From: Planctomycetota bacterium | Lineage (GTDB): Bacteria; Planctomycetota; UBA11346 | NCBI GenBank assembly: GCA_024641365.1 | Contig: JAHEDF010000310.1 | Location: forward strand, 1 to 5,298 | DNA length: 5,298 nt | Reading direction: 5' to 3' | In this document: one piece after another, positions 1 to 5,036 of the stretch | How the letters are laid out: every line of letters starts with the position of its first letter | Numbering within the stretch: position 1 is the stretch's first letter | Program-made: the position numbers and the translations under genes | Notes under the pieces: generated by a model | The model's input: the letters and a program-made list of their open reading frames with translations, nothing else | What the model was told of the DNA's origin: nothing | Databases searched by the model: none

Positions 1-405
1 TTCACAATGAGCAATAATTGCTTCGTAACTGGCGGCATCGGTAAATCCTGGTGCGGCAATAATCGCAATATCTTCGAGCGCTTCGAGTAATCCCAGGCCA
101 CCGCGTGTTTTACCAGAGCCAGTAACAGAACCACCTGGTCCAACATTGACGACATAACAACGACTGCCGCCATTTTGGAAAAACCCAAAAATAGCATGTG
201 ATAATGGCGTACTCTTGCTGTCTTCTTTAGAAAAATTGCGTAAAAATTCAGACCAATTATTAACGGCAATGGCTTCATTAACATGGGCTTTGGCATCAGG
301 AGAAATGCCGACAAAACCAGCGGTACTGGTGCCAACTGCTTCAATCGGGCGCGTGCCTGAGGAGACTTCCTCGACATACACGCCAGGGGTCAGGTAATTC
401 GGCAT
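1..405 (-). CDS. Contractile tail sheath protein, N-terminal 135 residues (partial)
   Basis: This is the N-terminal part of a phage-type tail sheath protein, the subunit that polymerises around the inner tube and contracts to drive it into a target. The reading frame starts at ATG 403-405 and is open to the left edge, giving 135 residues with no stop. Recognisable sheath signatures are TPGVYVEEVSSGTRP (residues 6-20), STAGFVG (27-33), AIFGFFQNGGSRCYVVNV (71-88), and EALEDIAIIAAPG (108-120), the start of the usual LEALE-x-I-x-I-x-APG segment. Sheath proteins are usually several hundred residues long, so most of the gene lies outside the window. The start is 3 bases after the stop of the upstream cap-like gene, and AAGGA lies 10 bases before it, inside that gene, so the two are probably co-transcribed. 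The family call is firm. Whether the machine is a phage, tailocin, eCIS or T6SS-like system cannot be decided from this gene alone. Confidence 0.93.
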   Translation of the reverse strand, partial: MPNYLTPGVYVEEVSSGTRPIEAVGTSTAGFVGISPDAKAHVNEAIAVNNWSEFLRNFSKEDSKSTPLSHAIFGFFQNGGSRCYVVNVGPGGSVTGSGKTRGGLGLLEALEDIAIIAAPGFTDAASYEAIIAHCE

Positions 406-408
406 AAG

Positions 409-1071
409 TTAAGATTCCTTGGGAGTAAAATGAATGGTAAGAGGTCGTTTATTCGGTGTGACAACCCAATCACGTCCGCGCATATGCAGCACTAATTCGC
501 GACCTGGTTGATGAAAAATATTTGCAAAATGAAATTGTCCGCGTTCGTTGCTCTGCGCGCTGACATTTAACGCAGGAATCGAAATGGTTTCATGCGCCAT
601 TGGTTTGCCATTTGGATCAATAAAAACACCGTGCACGTCTTGGCGTTGGGCATCGTGAATGTCGACTATGGTGACAGGTGGAACTGGTTTAGCTGCACGT
701 TCATGACGCCACAGGGTGCGGACTCGTAAATACGGAATAAAATTATGGGACGGTGGTAATAATGTTTCCGGTATTGGCTCGTTAATAAAAGATAAATTAT
801 CTTCTTCAGCTACGCATATCGCTGTCTTACCCAACAATTCGTGACGTTTTGCCGACGTTGACGCTGTTGGAATTAAAATGTAATCAACGGAAAATGTTAG
901 CGGTAAGCGTCGTGTCGCAGCATTTGACGACTGTGGCTGCACATGCAGTAATTGATAAAAAAGCAGGGGTTTTTTAGGATTTTTTACGGTTGGCCAACCA
1001 GCACGCACACTGCCTTTGGGCAAATGCGTAATAAGACGCTGCTGCAACCATGTATCAGTGTTATGGAACAT
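409..1071 (-). CDS. Pvc16/DUF4255-like tail cap (terminator) protein with C-terminal carboxypeptidase-regulatory-like domain
   Basis: This 220-residue protein is probably the tail-terminator/cap protein of a contractile injection system (Pvc16 family), which closes the distal end of tube and sheath. Residues 5-125 resemble the DUF4255 fold: an N-terminal helix (WLQQRLITHLP), then PLLFYQLLHVQPQ (35-47), then LPLTFSVDYILIPTAST (56-72) followed by a helix with RHELLGK (76-82). This matches the family's strand-and-helix order, in which a subunit with low sequence conservation is made before the sheath. After a proline-rich linker (AAKPVPPV, 126-133), residues 144-217 look like a carboxypeptidase-regulatory-like beta-sandwich, with GVFIDPNGKP (148-157) and SNERGQFHFANI (174-185). 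The ATG at 1071 is the only standard start after an in-frame TAA 15 bases upstream; the Shine-Dalgarno (GGGA) is weak. Order cap then sheath is common in eCIS clusters. The family call is from pattern memory and is moderate; the C-terminal domain call is a little firmer. Confidence 0.6.
   Translation of the reverse strand: MFHNTDTWLQQRLITHLPKGSVRAGWPTVKNPKKPLLFYQLLHVQPQSSNAATRRLPLTFSVDYILIPTASTSAKRHELLGKTAICVAEEDNLSFINEPIPETLLPPSHNFIPYLRVRTLWRHERAAKPVPPVTIVDIHDAQRQDVHGVFIDPNGKPMAHETISIPALNVSAQSNERGQFHFANIFHQPGRELVLHMRGRDWVVTPNKRPLTIHFTPKES
416..420 (-). promoter_or_regulatory. Ribosome binding site of the sheath gene
   Basis: AAGGA on the minus strand lies 10 bases before the sheath ATG and within the last codons of the cap-like gene. 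No room remains between the two genes, so the sheath is translated from the same message and may be coupled to the upstream gene. Confidence 0.6.
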
Positions 1072-1080
1072 CCGTATTCC

Positions 1081-1179
1081 CAGTTAGCTGTCGGTCCTTC
1101 GACACTGCTCCCTATGGAGCGCTCGCAGTCTTCTGTGCAGGGACAAGTGTCAATCGCAGAATTAGTAGTCAGTTAGCTG
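1081..1179. repeat. 10-base direct repeat CAGTTAGCTG flanking a 79-base segment
   Basis: CAGTTAGCTG occurs exactly at 1081-1090 and again at 1170-1179. Each copy is itself nearly palindromic (CAG..CTG). The copy at 1081 starts 10 bases before the cap-like gene's ATG, and its far end overlaps the weak ribosome binding site region. The pair could be two operator half-sites, or a target-site duplication left by a small inserted element. The enclosed segment has no clear terminal inverted repeats, so the insertion reading is weak. Confidence 0.45.
1107..1120. other. Short hairpin inside the minus-strand 5' leader
   Basis: GCTCC at 1107-1111 pairs with GGAGC at 1116-1120 across a 4-base loop. Alternative pairings overlap it: ACTGC 1104-1108 with GCAGT 1125-1129, GACACT 1101-1106 with AGTGTC 1146-1151, and TGTCG 1089-1093 with CGACA 1100-1104. 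The overlapping options suggest a structured leader for the cap-like gene, or a degenerate intergenic palindrome. The nearby GTCCTTCGAC core resembles palindromic intergenic repeats seen in many bacterial genomes. No T-run follows in either direction, so it is not an intrinsic terminator. Confidence 0.35.
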
Positions 1180-1201
1180 CCATGTCGCATGCAAATTGAA
1201 A

Positions 1202-1207
1202 ATTATA
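1202..1207 (-). promoter_or_regulatory. Candidate -10 box for the cap/sheath operon
   Basis: The minus strand reads TATAAT, a perfect sigma-70 -10 hexamer, within an AT-rich stretch. It would place transcription start near 1195 and give a leader of roughly 125 bases before the ATG at 1071. No good -35 hexamer lies 16-18 bases upstream (the best matches are ATTCAA and TATTCA), so the promoter may depend on an activator. Confidence 0.4.
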
Positions 1208-1238
1208 TTAAGAGGGTGTTCATTTGAATACATGTTAA

Positions 1239-1266
1239 TTGCTGTGATGAGTGTACTTCATGTAAT
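1239..1266 (+). promoter_or_regulatory. Candidate promoter for the lipoprotein/PAAR operon
   Basis: TTGCTG (1239-1244) and TGTAAT (1261-1266) are separated by 16 bases. The -10 matches the sigma-70 consensus at five of six positions, and the -35 only in its TTG. Transcription would start near 1273 and leave a leader of about 130 bases. An imperfect inverted repeat, AATACATG (1227-1234) with CATGTAAT (1259-1266), covers the promoter: one arm lies just upstream of the -35 and the other overlaps the -10, about three helical turns apart. This is a plausible repressor arrangement. It is judged by eye. Confidence 0.3.
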
Positions 1267-1300
1267 CACCGACTCCATCATTGCATCACAAGCGAGGTCA

Positions 1301-1320
1301 CCCACCATCCGCCCACCATC
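1301..1320. repeat. Tandem CCCACCATC repeat
   Basis: CCCACCATC is present at 1301-1309 and 1312-1320, an 11-base period close to one helical turn. Partial copies flank it (CTCCATC at 1273-1279, ACCAT at 1321-1325). It lies in the predicted leader of the plus-strand operon and could be a protein-binding site, or it could be chance in a C- and A-rich stretch. Confidence 0.45.
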
Positions 1321-1330
1321 ACCATAAAAA

Positions 1331-1349
1331 TAGGATCAGGATGGTCCTA
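1331..1349 (+). other. 8-bp stem-loop in the lipoprotein leader
   Basis: TAGGATCA (1331-1338) pairs fully with TGGTCCTA (1342-1349) around a GGA loop, with one G-U pair in the RNA. It lies 52 bases before the lipoprotein ATG. No U-run follows, so it is not a standard terminator. It could be a regulatory RNA structure, an mRNA-stabilising hairpin, or an operator palindrome in DNA form. Confidence 0.5.
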
Positions 1350-1360
1350 AGATGATGGCA

Positions 1361-1384
1361 TATCGCATTCAACGCATGGCGATA
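1361..1384 (+). other. 6-bp stem-loop just upstream of the lipoprotein ribosome binding site
   Basis: TATCGC (1361-1366) is perfectly complementary to GCGATA (1379-1384) with a 12-base loop. The structure ends 3 bases before the GGAG ribosome binding site, so its folding could affect ribosome access to the first gene of the operon. Confidence 0.4.
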
Positions 1385-1387
1385 CTT

Positions 1388-1391
1388 GGAG
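1388..1391 (+). promoter_or_regulatory. Ribosome binding site of the lipoprotein gene
   Basis: GGAG is located 10 bases before ATG 1402. It is the only reasonable Shine-Dalgarno match near the start and supports this ATG over the downstream TTG codon at 1531. Confidence 0.55.
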
Positions 1392-1401
1392 AAAAGCACG
1401 G

Positions 1402-3909
1402 ATGCTACAGCGTCTTATACTGTTTTTGTGGTCATGTGTCGCGAAGACTACTGATAAAAAAGTAGCTTATCAAAATATTCGCACAAAAAAATCTCTTATA
1501 TCAAAATCATTAGTAGAACGTCATCGCTTATTGGCTCCTTTATTATCCGGCTTTTTCTTATTGGTTTTGTCGTCATGCGGCGGAGAAGCGAGTCGTCGCT
1601 TAGGTGAAGTCTATTTATATAAAGCAGTACCTGAAGATGCGATCATCACCAGTGACCGTTCATCGACTGTGTATATGTTGCGTGGCCCAGGATATCCTGC
1701 TAACGAAAATGCGAATCGTATTTTTGATATGTTTAGCGGTCTTGGTTATGTTGGACCGAGTGTATTAATTGATGAAGCAGCCCGATTAGCGGAAGAGGCT
1801 GATCGTGAATATCGCTTACGCGAACAGAATAATGAAGCCAATAGTCCAACTGCGCAAGGATTAGCAGAAATCGCACGTGTTGCCTGGACGACTTACCAGG
1901 ATCTAGAAAAACGCTGCAAAAAACCTGAAAACATTAGCGCTTTCACAGTTGCTGACCTAGCACGAGAATTGGAGCTGACAGCCGCTTTAACTGCACTTAT
2001 TCAAACTAAATATAATTTTTCAAAAACATCAGATCAGTTAAAAGACTTACAGTCCGACTTATATAAAGAAAATGTATGGATTCCCTGGAAGCAACGCAAA
2101 GAATATTTAGGCAGTAAGTATCCGTTATTCATTGCAATAGGCGACCAACCTCTGCCGAATGATGTCTGGACGTATTTGATTAAAGCTGGGTCGTTGTGGG
2201 ACAGTCAAAATTCTAAAGGCAAGATAAAATACATTATTGATACTAATTTTTTAAAATTTATTCAGCGGGCGTTACCATTAAATTTACCAGATAAAGCTCC
2301 TGAGCGTGCTTTACGCATGAGTGCCTATTATGGTCAGTTAGGAAAAGACTTACGTGATACCTGTGAATACTTGTTGGCTATTCGTTCAGGCTTACAAAAT
2401 CAGTGGGAATATATTCCTCGTTTGTCGTGGGTTGACGAAGAAGGAACTGAATGGGAACAATTACGCCTCGAAGAAGATGTCTCACAAAAACAAGCGCATG
2501 ATGGTACACGAACTTCGAACAATTTGAAATCGAGTGATGGCAACGACGTCCATAAATCTGCCATTTTAAAAATGCAAGTCGTCGAAGCAGAACCATATCG
2601 TCGAGCCATTAGCGACACGCAGGGTTTGATTACCAGCGCGATTTCTATGATTGATCGTTTAATAGACGCGCATTCTATAGAGTTACGAGAAGTAGCACGT
2701 CATTTTATTCGTGAAAAAATTACCATTGAAGCATTGGCTCGGCATTTTGATCAATTAGTTCCGCGACATCCAAATAGAAAATTAAGTGTGGTTTCGGATC
2801 CCGATAGCCCGCCGACGCGCTTAACGGTGATGATGAAAACCTTATTTATTAAGTATTTAACCGAAGGTTCTACCAGTGTTCCGCCGCAAGCGCGTGGAGC
2901 GGAATTGTTGGTGACTTGTGCGGTGCAAAATGCGTCCGATATCGCTGGAGATGATGGCACGGTTATGCCGGTGGTGTACGAACCGCATTATGCGCCTGGG
3001 CTTTTTGTAAATGTACGTGATCGCATTGTATACGGACCGAAAACCTATAACGGTAGTTTTTTTAATATTGAATTATCTGTTGTAGAATTAGATGGTCTAG
3101 CAAACAGTGCGATTTCTAAAGGGCTAGATTTAGCAATTGATGTCTTGGGCAAGGCACAGCCAGAATTAGCGGCCATATCGCCATTTGTGTCAACTTTCTT
3201 TAAGGGCGTTCTCAATTCACTCACCGAAGATGATATCGAATTAAAATTTCAATTCACCATTCCCGGACCTGAGGGGAAAGGGAAGGCAGACGTAGACTTT
3301 TTAATAGCTGAAACGGGTCATTACATCATCTTGAAAAAAGAAAACGAGACCCGTGATGAATATAACACCAAAGCATCAGTAAATCGCTATACCAATCGTG
3401 ATCTTATTTATAACCCGGAAGACGGGTTGTTATACCATCGTGTCGACATGGAAAATCCGAAAAACAATTTTATTCCTAAGAATATTTTCCGTGACCAAAC
3501 CTATGCGGTTTTAGTCGTAACCGATGAATATGCTGAAGAAGATAATTTGGGCGAGGCATTGCGAAAACGCTTGTCGAAACAACTCGGAGAGGATCGTTCG
3601 TCCGATTTAATTCCCACCGTCGCTCAAGCGAATACGTTATTAGATAATTATCAATCTTTTAGCTCTGCTTTAGTTTTAGCAGACGGCGCAAAACTTGATC
3701 AAGATACGCAGCGTCAGCGTCATTTAACCGTAAAAGATCAGCAGAAAAAACTATGGTCTTCTAGTTCAGATTTAACCAAAACGTTTATTGTGCGCGGACT
3801 TTATGACTTGGCAGATGAGGAAACGCAAAGTGCGCTGGGGCAAAGTATCGACGCTTGGAAGCGGGCCAATTTAGTGGTTGGTGATGACGGTCGTGTGCGA
3901 GCGGAATAA
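1402..3909 (+). CDS. Large predicted outer-membrane lipoprotein of unknown family
   Basis: I do not recognise this 835-residue protein. A hydrophobic segment at residues 43-58 (LLAPLLSGFFLLVLSS) leads directly into Cys59, and LSSC fits the lipobox. Gly at +2 and the lack of Asp predict outer-membrane sorting under the Lol rule. The 42 residues before the hydrophobic core are unusually long for a lipoprotein signal, yet no better start exists: an in-frame TAA lies at 1348-1350 and the only nearer alternative is TTG at 1531. Residues 120-220 are charged and helix-prone. Residues 350-390 are a hydrophilic linker. Residues 400-455 are helical. About 500-710 is strand-rich (for example GLFVNVRDRIVYG 533-545 and FFNIELSVVELDG 553-565), resembling a beta-sandwich. 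The tail 715-835 is helical and charged. No catalytic motif is seen. It is first in an operon with a PAAR-like tip, so an envelope-anchoring or baseplate-docking role is inferred, not shown. Confidence 0.8.
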   Translation: MLQRLILFLWSCVAKTTDKKVAYQNIRTKKSLISKSLVERHRLLAPLLSGFFLLVLSSCGGEASRRLGEVYLYKAVPEDAIITSDRSSTVYMLRGPGYPANENANRIFDMFSGLGYVGPSVLIDEAARLAEEADREYRLREQNNEANSPTAQGLAEIARVAWTTYQDLEKRCKKPENISAFTVADLARELELTAALTALIQTKYNFSKTSDQLKDLQSDLYKENVWIPWKQRKEYLGSKYPLFIAIGDQPLPNDVWTYLIKAGSLWDSQNSKGKIKYIIDTNFLKFIQRALPLNLPDKAPERALRMSAYYGQLGKDLRDTCEYLLAIRSGLQNQWEYIPRLSWVDEEGTEWEQLRLEEDVSQKQAHDGTRTSNNLKSSDGNDVHKSAILKMQVVEAEPYRRAISDTQGLITSAISMIDRLIDAHSIELREVARHFIREKITIEALARHFDQLVPRHPNRKLSVVSDPDSPPTRLTVMMKTLFIKYLTEGSTSVPPQARGAELLVTCAVQNASDIAGDDGTVMPVVYEPHYAPGLFVNVRDRIVYGPKTYNGSFFNIELSVVELDGLANSAISKGLDLAIDVLGKAQPELAAISPFVSTFFKGVLNSLTEDDIELKFQFTIPGPEGKGKADVDFLIAETGHYIILKKENETRDEYNTKASVNRYTNRDLIYNPEDGLLYHRVDMENPKNNFIPKNIFRDQTYAVLVVTDEYAEEDNLGEALRKRLSKQLGEDRSSDLIPTVAQANTLLDNYQSFSSALVLADGAKLDQDTQRQRHLTVKDQQKKLWSSSSDLTKTFIVRGLYDLADEETQSALGQSIDAWKRANLVVGDDGRVRAE

Positions 3910-3912
3910 CGC

Positions 3913-4254
3913 ATGCGTCCGTTAACAGAATTGGGATTGTCCACCTGCGACCATGCGAGTGGGATTGTCACGTTACTCAGTTCACAACACCTGGTAAAAA
4001 TTCATGGTGGATTTATTTTAGTTGGATCGGACACCGTATCAAAAGGTATCGCGGGTTGTTCTAATGCTGGCCCCACCATTAAGCCGTGTACTTCCACCTT
4101 AAATATTGAGAGCGGTAAATCGTCATTCGTAACTATTAATGGGAGGCCAATTTTGTTGGATACCGTTGTTGGTGGTACCGATGGAACGCCACCCGGTGCA
4201 ACGAAATACCGAATAAAAGCCGTTGGGCATGCGTTAGTTGAAATTGCGTCTTAG
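3913..4254 (+). CDS. PAAR-like spike-tip protein
   Basis: This 113-residue protein resembles the small PAAR-like proteins that sharpen the spike of contractile injection systems. The family layout, as I know it, is a Cys-x-His start, a GC-x(n)-PC cysteine pair, then a V-x-V-N-G-x-P-V-LL strand, and these are all visible: C12-D-H14 (CDHASGIV), AGC49, PC59, and VTINGRPILLDT (73-84), followed by a TPPG turn (92-95). C12, H14, C49 and C59 are candidate metal ligands. In relatives the first motif usually reads C-x-H-G-G, whereas here it is C-D-H-A-S. There is no C-terminal toxin extension, so any cargo is probably carried elsewhere. The ATG lies 3 bases after the lipoprotein stop, with a weak GAGCGGA ribosome site in the previous gene, which suggests translational coupling. 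The spike-tip role agrees with the sheath and cap genes opposite. The classical PAAR tetrapeptide itself is absent. Confidence 0.72.
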   Translation: MRPLTELGLSTCDHASGIVTLLSSQHLVKIHGGFILVGSDTVSKGIAGCSNAGPTIKPCTSTLNIESGKSSFVTINGRPILLDTVVGGTDGTPPGATKYRIKAVGHALVEIAS

Positions 4255-4280
4255 TGTGATGGGAAGGCAGAGCGACGGTC

Positions 4281-5036
4281 ATGAATAAGCGCAATAAAAA
4301 ATTACTCATTTTGATGAGCATCATAGTGGGTCTTTATGTCTTAGCGACGGTATTTGGTTTAAACCGTGAAGATTCCGGCATGGGAAAAGCAATGACGGAA
4401 GTGCGTGCAGTTGTTGCTGATACCAGGAAAAAAATTCAAAAAGAAATGGATAAACCATTCATCTTGCGACTATTTGGTAGTTTGTTTGGCATGGAGGGGA
4501 ACAGTTTTCAGGGCATGAAAGAAAAGTTGCCCAAAATATTAGAAGATGCGATGCCTACGTCAGTGGTCAGTTTTAGCGCGCCAGCTTCAACAAATGAGAT
4601 AGCGTGTGCCGGGATGCGTTTGGGTGACGCGTTGCAATATCTCTATGAACGAAAAATTACTATGGGAGCACTCTATTGGACTTTTGACAAAACAGAAACA
4701 GCCGCAGAAACTAAAGCATATATTCAATTGTCAGGTAGTATTTTGATTGCTGAAAAAGATAAAGACGGCAAAGCGATATTGGTTTTGCAAATGAACCATA
4801 ATTTTAACGGTGAAGACGGAATTGGCACGAGTGAAAAACAGAAATCAGATGCACGCACAACATTGTCGCTGTTAGCATCTGATCACGGAGTAAAATATCT
4901 GTCGTCGTGGTTTACCGATGGCCAACAAGGAGATGCAGAGAGTAAATTGCTGAAAAAAGGCGTTCCTTTGGTGCAGTGGAAAACGTTATCTGTGCAATGG
5001 GTGGAATCGGCGAAAGCTGTTTCGAAAGCGCCCTGA
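4281..5036 (+). CDS. Single-pass inner-membrane protein with large periplasmic domain, unknown family
   Basis: This 251-residue protein is not one that I recognise. A basic N-terminus (MNKRNKK) precedes one hydrophobic segment at about 8-27, so it is a likely signal anchor with the rest in the periplasm. Residues 34-92 are rich in charged helix (MGKAMTEVRAVVADTRKK) with a short hydrophobic stretch, FILRLFGSLFG (60-70). Residues 100-240 look like a mixed alpha/beta domain with one cysteine (C109) and strands such as YIQLSGSILIAEK and AILVLQMNHNF. The ATG at 4281 is the first after an in-frame TGA at 4257-4259. GGAAGG lies about 13 bases upstream, rather far for a ribosome site. It follows the PAAR-like gene by 26 bases and overlaps the next gene by one base. 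The operon position suggests a part of an envelope complex, by analogy with type VI membrane proteins. No sequence similarity to those is claimed. Confidence 0.75.
   Translation: MNKRNKKLLILMSIIVGLYVLATVFGLNREDSGMGKAMTEVRAVVADTRKKIQKEMDKPFILRLFGSLFGMEGNSFQGMKEKLPKILEDAMPTSVVSFSAPASTNEIACAGMRLGDALQYLYERKITMGALYWTFDKTETAAETKAYIQLSGSILIAEKDKDGKAILVLQMNHNFNGEDGIGTSEKQKSDARTTLSLLASDHGVKYLSSWFTDGQQGDAESKLLKKGVPLVQWKTLSVQWVESAKAVSKAP

Larger units (their letters stand above)
1072..1401. promoter_or_regulatory. Divergent intergenic control region
   Basis: These 330 bases separate two divergent starts and hold no convincing gene. A possible 74-codon plus-strand frame (952-1176) lies mostly antisense to the cap-like gene and has no homology that I can recognise. 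By position the region must contain the promoters of both blocks. Visible elements are a TATAAT box on the minus strand, a candidate plus-strand promoter overlapped by an inverted repeat, a 10-base direct repeat bracketing a hairpin-prone 79-base segment, a tandem CCCACCATC repeat, and two stem-loops just before the lipoprotein start. Each is listed separately. No terminator is expected between divergent genes, and none is seen. Confidence 0.7.

Noticed and set aside
106..132. Walker-A-like GSVTGSGKT at sheath residues 92-100
   Set aside because: The first position of the G-x(4)-GKT pattern is Ser, and the segment is a loop in an otherwise typical sheath N-terminus. It is a chance resemblance.
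215..397. A 60-codon plus-strand frame opposite the sheath gene
   Set aside because: It is antisense to well-recognised sheath codons and has no ribosome site or family resemblance.
1148..1153. Perfect TTGACA -35 hexamer on the minus strand
   Set aside because: No TATAAT-like sequence lies 16-18 bases downstream (the region reads GACTGC/AGACTG), so it was not called a promoter.
952..1176. A 74-codon plus-strand frame entering the intergenic region
   Set aside because: Its first half is antisense to the cap-like gene and its second half covers hairpin-prone, non-coding-looking sequence. No ribosome binding site or recognisable protein was seen.
2378..2960. Three minus-strand frames of 69-72 codons inside the lipoprotein gene
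   Set aside because: They lie wholly within a long, coherent plus-strand coding frame and look like chance antisense frames.
4136..4324. A 62-codon minus-strand frame over the PAAR-like/anchored-protein junction
   Set aside because: It overlaps two better-supported genes and has no supporting signals.
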